Assembly: GCA_947505025.1 (NCBI GenBank)
Contig: CANNIJ010000064.1
Location: 1-9,269 of the forward strand
Direction of reading: 5' to 3'
Source of the DNA: Legionellaceae bacterium
GTDB taxonomy: Bacteria > Pseudomonadota > Gammaproteobacteria > Legionellales > Legionellaceae
Length of the DNA: 9,269 nt
Position numbers and translations under genes: made by a program. This document shows, one piece after another, positions 1 through 6,906 of this stretch. Each line of letters opens with the position of its first letter. The stretch's first letter is position 1. Below the pieces are notes generated by a model, which had not been told where the DNA came from, made no database searches, and worked only from the letters and a program-made list of their open reading frames with translations.

Positions 1-67
1 ACGCTCATTAATAAACTCAAGACGACAAAAGCCGCGCGGTTATTGCTAGCCATTTTTCTCGTTAGTG

Positions 68-229
68 TTAATTCATCAGAACTTTGTAGTCAGTGGGTAG
101 TGCTCGAATACCGGTATCTGGCATGACTGGCGCAAAAGGTTCCTGTTTCCGATTGATGTGCGCCAGAATCTTGTTAATCACCTGACGGTCTTCGATGCAC
201 ACAATAATTCTCATAGAGCCCAGTCGAGT
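68..229 (-). pseudogene. C-terminal remnant of an IS91-type (Y2/HUH) transposase
   Basis: Read on the minus strand, 214 down to the TAA at 68-70 gives 48 open codons beginning MRIIVCIEDRQVINKIL and ending in TDYKVLMN. The pattern 'G-S-M-R-I-I-x-C-I-E-D-x-x-V-I-x-K-I-L' is what I know from the end of IS91-family transposases, just after their Cys-rich 'CPxCGG' knuckle. Here that knuckle is lost: the residues before GSM read TRL and no cysteine pair is visible. The catalytic HUH and tyrosine part is absent, so the fragment cannot be active. It lies next to an ISKra4-type remnant in the same orientation. Family assignment is from memory of the motif only; a short conserved tail of this size could mislead. 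Confidence 0.45.
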
Positions 230-264
230 AACCGCAAAAGTGTGATTTTTATGATTGCAGATAA

Positions 265-592
265 TTAAATAGAAGCAATTACTGTTCTCCAGTTTTGGCC
301 CCGATCATTGCTGGCAATAGCTGCCCTAACTTGCAAATTAGGATCTAATCCTTCTCGTGACCAACGCATGTGTTGCTGCCCTTTACTCTGCCGATTTGTC
401 AGAGCAGAGGGGTATCAATTCATCTAAACGATAAAGTGCACGCTCAGCGTTACCACGCCAAAGATACCATTTTATTCGAGTTAATTTATTTTTTATATGC
501 CCACCATCGACATGAATGACCAGTTCATCGGCTAAATCCGCAACTAATATCTCTCGCTCTACTTGATGTAATTTAGACAATGATTCACCCAC
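265..592 (-). pseudogene. ISKra4-type transposase remnant with internal deletions and a frameshift
   Basis: Two minus-strand frames together give the skeleton of one transposase. From the GTG at 592 to about 400 the reading contains LADELVIHVDGGHIK followed directly by KLTRIKWYLWRGN and ALYRLDELI. In ISKra4-family transposases, as I remember them, HVDGGHI lies in the catalytic core and IKWxLWRG far downstream, so well over a hundred codons between them appear to be gone. That frame stops at 383-385. The C-terminal part continues in another frame, from about 405 to the TAA at 265-267, as KGQQHMRWSREGLDP and QVRAAIASND, also typical of the family's C-terminus. A stop codon lies just upstream of the GTG, so the N-terminus is missing as well. 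I saw no terminal inverted repeats. The element is dead. Confidence 0.7.
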
Positions 593-642
593 CTATTCTG
601 GTGTGGTATAGTTTTTGGGGCACATTATAGTCTCTGTTCAGG

Positions 643-2802
643 TTAAAACTCTCGGTCCGCATTCATAACCTTTGCCCACGCCGCTACAAAGTCATTTACA
701 AACTTGGTTTTGTTATCATCCTGGGCATACAACTCGGCATAGGCGCGTAAAATCGAATTACTGCCGAAAACAAGATCTATACGCGTTGCTGTCCATTTGA
801 GATCGCCTGTTTTGCGATCACGAATTTCATACAGGTTATTGCCGGCGGGCTTCCAAAGATTAGCCATGTCAGTTAGATTAACAAAAAAGTCATTGGTCAA
901 CACACCTGCGTTCTGGGTAAAAACTCCGTGTTGAGTATCAGCATAATTCGTGCCTAGTACACGCATACCCCCAACGAGCACCGTCATTTCAGCGGCATTT
1001 AGCCGGCTGAGTTGCGTGTGATCGAGCATGAGTTCTTCAGCACTGACTTGGTATTCCTGTTTAAGCCAATTACGATACCCATCATGAACTGGTTCTAGTA
1101 CAGCAAAAGAGTCACGATCAGTCATTGCGTCAGTTGCATCCCCACGACCTTTTACAAAAGGCACGGTAATCTCAAAACCCGCTTTTTTAGCCGCTTGCTC
1201 TATACCGACATTACCAGCAAGCACAATCACATCCGCCACACTTGCGGTTGTCTCAGCTGCGATGGTGGTTAAAACTCCAAGAACTTTAGCCAGACGTTTA
1301 GGTTCATTACCCGGCCAGTCCTTTTGTGGTAAAAGTCTTATCCGTGCGCCGTTCGTACCACCGCGTCTATCTGAACCACGAAATGTACGCGCACTGTCCC
1401 AGGCGGTAGCAACCATTTCACTGATACTTAAGTTACTGGCGACTATCTTTGCTTTTACAGCGTCAATATCATATTCCATGTTTCCAGCAGGGACTGGATC
1501 TTGCCAAATCAAATCCTCCTCGGGCACATCAGGACCCAAGTAACGCGCCTTTGGTCCCATGTCTCGATGAGTCAGTTTAAACCATGCGCGCGTGAAAACC
1601 TCTGCAAAGTAATCAGGATTTTTATAAAAATGCTCAGAAATTTCACGATAAACAGGGTCCACCTTCATGGCCATGTCCGCATCTGTCATAATCGGACTAT
1701 AACTAATAGTCGGATCTTCTACATCAACCGGTTTATCAGCTTCCTTAATATTGATAGGCTGCCATTGACAGGCACCGGCAGGACTTTTCTTCTGCTCCCA
1801 ATCATAATTTAAAAGCATATAAAAATAGCCATTATCCCACCTGGTTGGATGCGTGGTCCATGCACCTTCGATGCCACTTGAAACTGTATCACGACCAATG
1901 CCAGTAGTGGTTTTGTTGATCCAACCAAGGCCTTGATCTGCAATATCGGCGGCTTCAGGACTAGGCCCTAAACACTTCACATCACCATTGCCGTGGCATT
2001 TACCAACCGTATGACCACCCGCGGTTAGAGCAACGGTCTCTTCATCATTCATCGCCATACGTGCGAAGGTCACGCGAATATCCTGAGCTGTACGTTGCGG
2101 ATCTGGCTGACCATTAACACCCTCAGGGTTGACATAGATAAGTCCCATTTGTACTGCTGCAAGTGGATTTTCTAACGATTCACGATTCTTATCCTCATAA
2201 CGCTCAGCACCCAACCATGTCTTTTCAGAGCCCCAGTAAATATCTTTGTCAGAATGCCAGATGTCCTCACGACCAAAACCAAATCCAAATGTTTTAAGCC
2301 CCATAGACTCAAAGGCCATGGTCCCCATTAGAGCAATCAAGTCAGCCCAGCTAAGCTTGTTGCCATACTTTTTCTTGATAGGCCATAACAACCGACGCGC
2401 CTTATCTAAGTTTACATTGTCAGGCCAGGAGTTCAGAGGAGCAAAACGTTGGCTTCCTGTACCAGCACCACCACGACCATCAGCCACACGATATGTGCCA
2501 GCAGCATGCCAAGACATACGAATCATTAAACCACCATAATGGCCCCAATCAGCCGGCCACCATGGTTGACTGTCAGTCATAAAAGCAAGCAAATCTTGCT
2601 TCAGCGCATTAACGTCTAGTTTCTTGAATTCTTCACGATAATTGAAATCATGGTCCATAGGATTAGTCTTTGTATCATGCTGATGCAAAATATCCAGGTT
2701 CAAAGCCTTAGGCCACCAGTGCATGTTAGATTCACCAGCAGACGTCAGACTACCTTGCATCACCGGACATCTAGCCGCTGTTTTTCTAGATTTATCATCC
2801 AT
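643..2802 (-). CDS. katG: Catalase-peroxidase KatG
   Basis: Bifunctional heme enzyme that removes hydrogen peroxide by catalase and peroxidase reactions in the cytosol. The 719 residues match the family's usual length (E. coli about 726). The N-terminal catalytic domain holds the distal triad Arg95, Trp98 and His99 in RMSWHAAGTYR, and the proximal heme ligand His264 in AGGHTVGKCHG. Tyr223 (GLIYVNPEG) and Met249 (ARMAMND) complete, with Trp98, the Met-Tyr-Trp crosslink needed for catalase activity; Trp315 also matches a conserved heme-pocket Trp. The C-terminal half, from about residue 420, is the degenerate heme-free duplicate. There is no signal peptide. The ATG at 2800-2802 has AAGGGA (2808-2813) five bases upstream. 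It is divergent from gyrB and is followed by the IS remnants; no clear terminator is seen after it. All key residues are intact, so I expect a working enzyme. Confidence 0.97.
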   Translation of the reverse strand: MDDKSRKTAARCPVMQGSLTSAGESNMHWWPKALNLDILHQHDTKTNPMDHDFNYREEFKKLDVNALKQDLLAFMTDSQPWWPADWGHYGGLMIRMSWHAAGTYRVADGRGGAGTGSQRFAPLNSWPDNVNLDKARRLLWPIKKKYGNKLSWADLIALMGTMAFESMGLKTFGFGFGREDIWHSDKDIYWGSEKTWLGAERYEDKNRESLENPLAAVQMGLIYVNPEGVNGQPDPQRTAQDIRVTFARMAMNDEETVALTAGGHTVGKCHGNGDVKCLGPSPEAADIADQGLGWINKTTTGIGRDTVSSGIEGAWTTHPTRWDNGYFYMLLNYDWEQKKSPAGACQWQPINIKEADKPVDVEDPTISYSPIMTDADMAMKVDPVYREISEHFYKNPDYFAEVFTRAWFKLTHRDMGPKARYLGPDVPEEDLIWQDPVPAGNMEYDIDAVKAKIVASNLSISEMVATAWDSARTFRGSDRRGGTNGARIRLLPQKDWPGNEPKRLAKVLGVLTTIAAETTASVADVIVLAGNVGIEQAAKKAGFEITVPFVKGRGDATDAMTDRDSFAVLEPVHDGYRNWLKQEYQVSAEELMLDHTQLSRLNAAEMTVLVGGMRVLGTNYADTQHGVFTQNAGVLTNDFFVNLTDMANLWKPAGNNLYEIRDRKTGDLKWTATRIDLVFGSNSILRAYAELYAQDDNKTKFVNDFVAAWAKVMNADREF

Positions 2803-2835
2803 AAAAATCCCTTATCATCAAATATAAGCCGCACC

Positions 2836-2849
2836 GAGTTTAGAAACTC
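2836..2849. promoter_or_regulatory. Perfect 6-base inverted repeat upstream of katG
   Basis: GAGTTT-AG-AAACTC lies 34 to 47 bases before the katG ATG, between the start codon and any plausible promoter. It could be an operator or a small hairpin in the 5' leader. It does not match the four-part OxyR pattern or a PerR box that I could see. A six-base repeat can occur by chance, so support is weak. Confidence 0.25.
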
Positions 2850-2911
2850 TAATACCAGCATGATCTAAACAGGGTTATAAGTAAAGCAATGTCCCAGCCC
2901 TGAACCAACGT

Positions 2912-2976
2912 TTGTTTAGCATATTAATATTATATGAATATGATATACTTCAAGCCTTGATTTTTGTTACAAGGAC
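2912..2976 (+). promoter_or_regulatory. AT-rich gyrB promoter region and ribosome binding site
   Basis: The 180 bases between katG and gyrB are AT-rich close to gyrB. A good -10 candidate, TATACT, lies at 2944-2949, but no clear -35 sits at the usual distance (TTGTTT at 2912-2917 is too far). A palindromic stretch, ATATTAATAT, lies at 2921-2930. AAGGA at 2971-2975, seven bases before the ATG, is the ribosome binding site and fixes the gyrB start. gyrB must have a promoter here because the upstream gene points the other way. Confidence 0.4.
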
Positions 2977-2982
2977 ACCAAA

Positions 2983-5400
2983 ATGCATGTTCCGGCCACC
3001 TATGATTCAACCAACATCAAGGTTCTAAAGGGTCTTGACGCTGTGCGTAAGCGTCCGGGCATGTACATTGGTGATACTGATGATGGTACAGGCCTGCACC
3101 ATATGGTGTTTGAGGTTGTGGATAATGCTATTGATGAAGCGTTAGCAGGTTACTGTCATGAGATTCACGTTATTATTCATGCAGATGAATCAATCACAGT
3201 CAGGGATGATGGGCGTGGGATCCCGGTGGATATTCACGCTGAAGAAGGTCGCTCAGCAGCCGAAGTCATCATGACAATTTTACATGCTGGTGGTAAATTT
3301 GATGATAACTCATATAAAATTTCTGGCGGATTGCATGGCGTGGGTGTGTCGGTAGTTAACGCCTTATCTGAAGAACTCAAATTAATTATTTGTCGTAATG
3401 GACATGTGTATGAACAATTGTATCGTCATGGCGTGCCGGATGCAGCATTGGCTCAAACTGGCGATACGGATACTACCGGGACTCAAGTTTGGTTTAAACC
3501 CAGCCCGGAAACCTTCAGTCATATTGAATTTCACTATGACATCTTAGCGCGCCGTTTACGTGAATTATCTTTCCTAAACTCCGGGGTTTGCATTCATTTA
3601 TTTGATGAACGCTCCGCAAAATCTGATACTTTTTGTTATGAAGGTGGGATTAAAGCTTTTGTTGAGCATTTAAATCGGCATAAAACACCGATTTCACCAG
3701 TTCTATTTTCGATGAAAGCGGAAAAAGATAATGTTGGCGTTGAATTGTCCATGCAATGGAATGATTCTTATCAGGAAAATTTATATTGTTTTACTAACAA
3801 TATTCCACAACGAGATGGTGGTACTCATTTGGCTGGATTTCGTTCAGCTCTAACTCGTACTTTGAATCAGTATATTGAAAAAGAAGGTTTTACTAAAAAG
3901 TCTAAAATAGCCACAACTGGCGATGATGCGCGTGAAGGGTTAACTGCAGTCTTATCGGTTAAAGTTCCTGATCCTAAATTTTCCTCTCAAACCAAAGAAA
4001 AGCTCGTATCCTCTGAGGTCAAAGCTGTAGTTGAGTCACTGGTTGCGGATAAATTAAATGATTTTTTAATGGAAAATCCGGCTGTAGCCAAGGCTATTGT
4101 TGGAAAAATGCTGGAGGCGGCACGTGCGCGTGAAGCCGCTCGACGTGCGCGTGATCTAACGCGACGTAAAGGCGCGTTAGATATTGCTGGTCTACCAGGT
4201 AAACTAGCTGATTGCCAGGAAAAAGATCCGGCATTATCTGAGTTATATATCGTCGAAGGGGATTCTGCGGGTGGATCGGCAAAACAAGGACGGGATCGTA
4301 AATGCCAAGCAATTTTGCCGTTAAAAGGCAAGATCTTAAATGTTGAAAAAGCTCGTTATGACAAAATGTTGGTTTCTCAAGAAGTAGCAACTTTAATCAC
4401 GGCTCTGGGTTGTGGCATCGGCCCGGATGAATATGATCCTGATAAAACACGGTATCATCGTATTATCATCATGACCGATGCTGACGTGGATGGCTCACAT
4501 ATACGTACCTTATTATTAACATTTTTTTATCGGCAAACGCCAGAGTTGATTCATCGCGGTTATATTTATATTGCACAGCCACCGCTATACAAGGTTAAAC
4601 AAGGCAAACAAGAGCATTATGTTAAGGATGATGAGGCGTTACATGAGTATTTAACGCATAGTGCGCTCGAAGGCGCTGCCTTTTATCCAGCTAAGGATGC
4701 GCCTGCGATTACTGCTCTGGCCTTAGAAGATCTAGTAAGCAAATTTAGGCGTTTGGAAAAAATTATCAAACGTTATACTCGGCGTTATCCGGGTGCTATT
4801 TTAAAAGGTATAGCGCAGTTACCGATTTTAAACGCAGATGACTTTATCAACTTTGATCGTATGACAGCTTGGACGGCACAACTGCAGAAAATCTTGGATA
4901 CTGGGATCAGTTTGACACAACAATGGTCGACTAATTTAGTCCAGCAAGAAGAATCCGGACATTGGTTGCCGCAAGTAGTTATTGGGCAGCATGGTACAGA
5001 ACAAAACTTTATGTTGCCGTTTGATTTTTATGCGACCAAAGATTACAAGGATATGTCCAGTATTAGCGCTCAATTAACGCAAATGGTGGATGAAGGCGCA
5101 CGGGTTCAACGTGGTGAAAAAACGCATATCGTAATTGACTTCGAACAAGCATTAGCCTGGTTGATGGAGGAAGCGAAGCGCGGTCAAACAATCCAGCGTT
5201 ACAAAGGTTTGGGGGAGATGAACCCATCTCAGTTGTGGGAGACCACGATGGATCCTGAGGTTCGACGGATGTTACAAGTTACAGTAGAAGACGCGGTTGC
5301 GGCAGATGAGATCTTTACAACACTAATGGGTGATCATGTAGAGCCGCGCCGAGAGTTTATTGAAACCAATGCATTGAATGCTGGAAACATAGATATTTAA
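2983..5400 (+). CDS. gyrB: DNA gyrase subunit B
   Basis: ATPase subunit of DNA gyrase; with GyrA (A2B2) it introduces negative supercoils using ATP. At 805 residues it is one longer than E. coli GyrB and alignable from end to end. The GHKL ATPase domain (about 1-220) shows Glu44 and Asn48 in FEVVDNAIDEAL, Asp75 in DDGRGIP, and the lid GGLHGVG at 115-121. The transducer domain (about 221-392) includes QTKEKLVSSEVK. The Toprim domain has Glu425 in EGDSAGG and the metal-binding Asp499, Asp501 and Asp503 in TDADVDGSH. Residues from about 555 to 725 are the insertion typical of gammaproteobacterial GyrB, followed by QRYKGLGEMNP at 738-748. The positions equivalent to quinolone-resistance residues Asp426 and Lys447 of E. 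coli are wild type. The GHKL and EGDSAGGSAKQGR sequences identify GyrB rather than ParE. It is not preceded by recF but diverges from katG; queF follows after 15 bases. Confidence 0.99.
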   Translation: MHVPATYDSTNIKVLKGLDAVRKRPGMYIGDTDDGTGLHHMVFEVVDNAIDEALAGYCHEIHVIIHADESITVRDDGRGIPVDIHAEEGRSAAEVIMTILHAGGKFDDNSYKISGGLHGVGVSVVNALSEELKLIICRNGHVYEQLYRHGVPDAALAQTGDTDTTGTQVWFKPSPETFSHIEFHYDILARRLRELSFLNSGVCIHLFDERSAKSDTFCYEGGIKAFVEHLNRHKTPISPVLFSMKAEKDNVGVELSMQWNDSYQENLYCFTNNIPQRDGGTHLAGFRSALTRTLNQYIEKEGFTKKSKIATTGDDAREGLTAVLSVKVPDPKFSSQTKEKLVSSEVKAVVESLVADKLNDFLMENPAVAKAIVGKMLEAARAREAARRARDLTRRKGALDIAGLPGKLADCQEKDPALSELYIVEGDSAGGSAKQGRDRKCQAILPLKGKILNVEKARYDKMLVSQEVATLITALGCGIGPDEYDPDKTRYHRIIIMTDADVDGSHIRTLLLTFFYRQTPELIHRGYIYIAQPPLYKVKQGKQEHYVKDDEALHEYLTHSALEGAAFYPAKDAPAITALALEDLVSKFRRLEKIIKRYTRRYPGAILKGIAQLPILNADDFINFDRMTAWTAQLQKILDTGISLTQQWSTNLVQQEESGHWLPQVVIGQHGTEQNFMLPFDFYATKDYKDMSSISAQLTQMVDEGARVQRGEKTHIVIDFEQALAWLMEEAKRGQTIQRYKGLGEMNPSQLWETTMDPEVRRMLQVTVEDAVAADEIFTTLMGDHVEPRREFIETNALNAGNIDI

Positions 5401-5415
5401 GGGTAATAACAAGCT

Positions 5416-6246
5416 GTGGATCACTTTAATTCAGAATTAGGCAAGCTGTCATCTTATGACCGCTGTTATAATCCAGATCGACTGATTTCAATTCAGCGTA
5501 GTGGACAACGTAGTACTTTGGGATTATCAGCCAATGATTCGCCGCCATTTTTTGGTGCAGATGTCTGGACTCATTATGAGGTTTCATGGCTGAATCCTCG
5601 TGGCAAGCCAATGGTAGCAGTTGCTGTGATTATTTATGATTGCAGTACACCATCTATTGTTGAATCCAAATCTTTAAAGCTGTATTTTAATGGGCTAAAT
5701 AACACCAGCTTTGAGTCTATGGGTGCATTAGAGCAAATCATCAAGCAAGATTTAAGCAGGTGCATTGCCGGTGATGTCTCTGTTGTACTAACAGGCTTGG
5801 GACAAACCCCATGTGCAATACAATCTAATTTTATTGGTGAGAGTCTTGATGGATTAGATATTGCATGTTCGGTATATACCGTTGAGTCAGAGTTTTTGTC
5901 TACAACTGAAGAGTATGCTCAGGAAGTACTATATTCTGATTTATTGCGGAGTAATTGTCTGGTTACTGGTCAGCCAGATTGGGGTAGTGTTAGTGTTGCT
6001 TATCATGGCAGAAAAATTAATCACGAAGGTTTATTAAAATACTTGGTATCGTTTCGTAACCACCAAGAATTTCATGAGCATTGCATTGAAAGAATTTTTA
6101 TGGACATTAGTAATCGCTGTAGCCCAACGTGGTTAACTGTAACCGGCAGATATACCCGTCGTGGAGGTCTGGATATCAACCCAACTCGTTCTTCTAGTCC
6201 GATTCAGTTGCAAAAAAATATTGATTTACGTTTGATCCGTCAATAA
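5416..6246 (+). CDS. queF: NADPH-dependent 7-cyano-7-deazaguanine (preQ0) reductase QueF
   Basis: Reduces the nitrile of preQ0 to the aminomethyl group of preQ1 with two NADPH, in the queuosine tRNA-modification pathway; a cytosolic T-fold enzyme. The 276 residues fit the long, two-module form (E. coli 282). The N-terminal module carries the QueF signature ESKSLKLYFNGLNNTSF at 83-99. The C-terminal module holds the nucleophilic Cys181 in SNCLVTGQPDWGS, catalytic Asp188, and His220/Glu221 in FRNHQEFHEHC; the spacings +7, +39 and +40 from the cysteine agree with those in characterised QueF. It ends in YTRRGGLDINP and IRQ like its relatives. The start is GTG at 5416: no in-frame ATG occurs before the conserved region, and AAGGG at 5399-5403 overlaps the gyrB stop, a rather distant ribosome site (12 bases). 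The 15-base gap to gyrB suggests co-transcription and perhaps translational coupling. No preQ1 riboswitch fits in that gap. Confidence 0.97.
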   Translation: MDHFNSELGKLSSYDRCYNPDRLISIQRSGQRSTLGLSANDSPPFFGADVWTHYEVSWLNPRGKPMVAVAVIIYDCSTPSIVESKSLKLYFNGLNNTSFESMGALEQIIKQDLSRCIAGDVSVVLTGLGQTPCAIQSNFIGESLDGLDIACSVYTVESEFLSTTEEYAQEVLYSDLLRSNCLVTGQPDWGSVSVAYHGRKINHEGLLKYLVSFRNHQEFHEHCIERIFMDISNRCSPTWLTVTGRYTRRGGLDINPTRSSSPIQLQKNIDLRLIRQ

Positions 6247-6266
6247 ATTCTTATCCAAGAATAAAA

Positions 6267-6339
6267 TGCTGCATCCATGCAGCAGTGCAGTTCCATTGCC
6301 ATGCATCCTGCATTTGACATCCTGTCAAACATCCATGTT
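6267..6339. repeat. Array of five consecutive palindromes all centred on CC
   Basis: Starting 21 bases after the queF stop are five adjoining inverted repeats: TGCTGCAT-CC-ATGCAGCA (6267-6284), GCAGT-TCC-ATTGC (6287-6299, one G-T pair), ATGCA-TCC-TGCAT (6301-6313), TTTGACA-TCC-TGTCAAA (6313-6329) and AACAT-CC-ATGTT (6328-6339). The arms differ but every centre is CC or TCC on the plus strand; the centres are 18, 14, 14 and 12 bases apart. Neighbouring units touch or overlap by a base or two. No T-run follows, so it is not an ordinary terminator for queF. It could be a row of mini-hairpins in the 3' part of the gyrB-queF transcript, a cluster of protein-binding sites, or a degenerate repeat family. 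I do not recognise it. Confidence 0.6.
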
Positions 6340-6389
6340 CTCCCTGGGGTATACAATAGCGTATTTTGAAGGTGTACGTCACTGATGCA

Positions 6390-6421
6390 TGTGAGGCATA
6401 GAGCATAAGATATGTCTCATA
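6390..6421 (+). other. 11-base-pair stem-loop in the queF downstream region
   Basis: TGTGAGGCATA (6390-6400) pairs with TATGTCTCATA (6411-6421) across a 10-base loop, using two G-T pairs, so it fits RNA better than DNA binding. A run of five T lies at 6433-6437, too far from the stem for a standard terminator, though it may still help end the gyrB-queF transcript. The rest of 6422-6549 has no gene; it holds short direct repeats, TCACTAGG at 6472-6479 and 6506-6513, and TGGTTTC at 6501-6507 and 6520-6526. Confidence 0.35.
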
Positions 6422-6549
6422 AATCCTGACGCTTTTTCTGTGTCTATTCTTTACTCAGTGCTCTTTTTATGTCACTAGGCACAGAAACATCACTTTACTA
6501 TGGTTTCACTAGGTTATCGTGGTTTCGCTTGCTAATTATGCCTGAAAGA

Positions 6550-6578
6550 TAGACAGACAGTCTGTTCGGTGCTATAAA
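6550..6578 (+). promoter_or_regulatory. Sigma70-type promoter overlapped by a TetR-like operator
   Basis: TAGACA (6550-6555, five of six bases of the -35 consensus) is followed after 17 bases by TATAAA (6573-6578, five of six of the -10 consensus). Laid over the -35 and spacer is the perfect palindrome ACAGAC-A-GTCTGT (6553-6565). Operators of many TetR-family repressors look like this and sit in this position, where a bound repressor blocks RNA polymerase. Transcription should start near 6585, giving a leader of about 35 bases before the ATG at 6619. No regulator gene lies in the window, so the repressor would be encoded elsewhere. The TetR link is inferred from the shape only. Confidence 0.6.
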
Positions 6579-6618
6579 TTATATTATAAATACCATGGTT
6601 AGATTACGGAGAATCAAA

Positions 6619-6858
6619 ATGAATACGTTGACTAAACTGATATTAATAAGCTGCGTTGGAATATTAACCGCAAATACCCTGTACGCCGAACAGCCAATAC
6701 CCAACTGCCAAAGCATGGCTGAATGTCTGCATGCATGCCACCATACATCCGTAGAAACCATCATGTCCGAACAAAACCGTGATTGCGGTACTGACCGCCT
6801 GGTTACGCCAGAAATGCTAAACGATACATACCACGCATGCACAGGCCAGTGTAGTTGA
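6619..6858 (+). CDS. Small exported cysteine-rich protein, function unknown
   Basis: A 79-residue protein I do not recognise. MNTLTK, a hydrophobic stretch and TANTLYA followed by EQP make a signal peptide with likely cleavage after Ala23, leaving about 56 residues. The mature part has six cysteines: 30, 36, 40, 56, 74 and 78, including two CX3C pairs (CLHAC and CTGQC) near its two ends, so up to three disulfides are possible. It is also rich in His, Met and acidic residues. The start at 6619 is preferred over the upstream in-frame ATG at 6595 because GGAG (6608-6611) lies seven bases before it and the signal peptide then begins properly. Cys12 in LISC loosely resembles a lipobox, but the hydrophobic run before it is too short. 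It has its own promoter with an operator-like palindrome. It could be a periplasmic metal or redox protein, or a secreted peptide; none is shown. Confidence 0.75.
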   Translation: MNTLTKLILISCVGILTANTLYAEQPIPNCQSMAECLHACHHTSVETIMSEQNRDCGTDRLVTPEMLNDTYHACTGQCS

Positions 6859-6897
6859 AGCAATTCAACTAATGCGATAGCCGTGTAGCACCGTGGC
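6852..6897 (+). terminator. Tandem stem-loops between convergent genes, possible terminator
   Basis: TAGTTGAA-GCAA-TTCAACTA (6852-6871) is a perfect eight-pair hairpin with a GNRA-type loop; it includes the stop codon of the small exported protein. A second, weaker hairpin pairs GCCGTG (6880-6885) with CGTGGC (6892-6897), using two G-T pairs. It lies in the 48-base gap between converging genes, where a two-way terminator is expected. Neither strand has a T-run after the stems, so intrinsic termination is uncertain. Confidence 0.4.
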
Positions 6898-6906
6898 ACT
6901 ATAATA

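Noticed and set aside
1990..2020. Damaged heme site in KatG because AGGHTVGKCHG differs from the common AGGHTFGKTHG
   Set aside because: The His ligand and the glycines are intact, and I recall the VGKCHG form in other natural KatG proteins; all other catalytic residues are present.
1262..2868. Several plus-strand frames of 72-103 codons opposite katG
   Set aside because: They lie antisense to a well-conserved gene, have no recognisable motif, and follow its codon pattern.
3987..4390. Two minus-strand frames opposite gyrB
   Set aside because: Antisense shadows of the GyrB Toprim coding sequence, without motifs or ribosome sites.
5401..5415. preQ1 riboswitch controlling queF
   Set aside because: Only 15 bases separate gyrB and queF, too few for the aptamer, and the end of gyrB reads as ordinary coding sequence.
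6267..6339. CRISPR array
   Set aside because: The units are palindromes with different arms and no spacers; there is no repeated unit of CRISPR length and no cas gene.
6595..6618. Upstream ATG at 6595 as start of the exported protein
   Set aside because: It has no ribosome site and adds a charged extension before the signal peptide; the ATG at 6619 has GGAG at ideal spacing.
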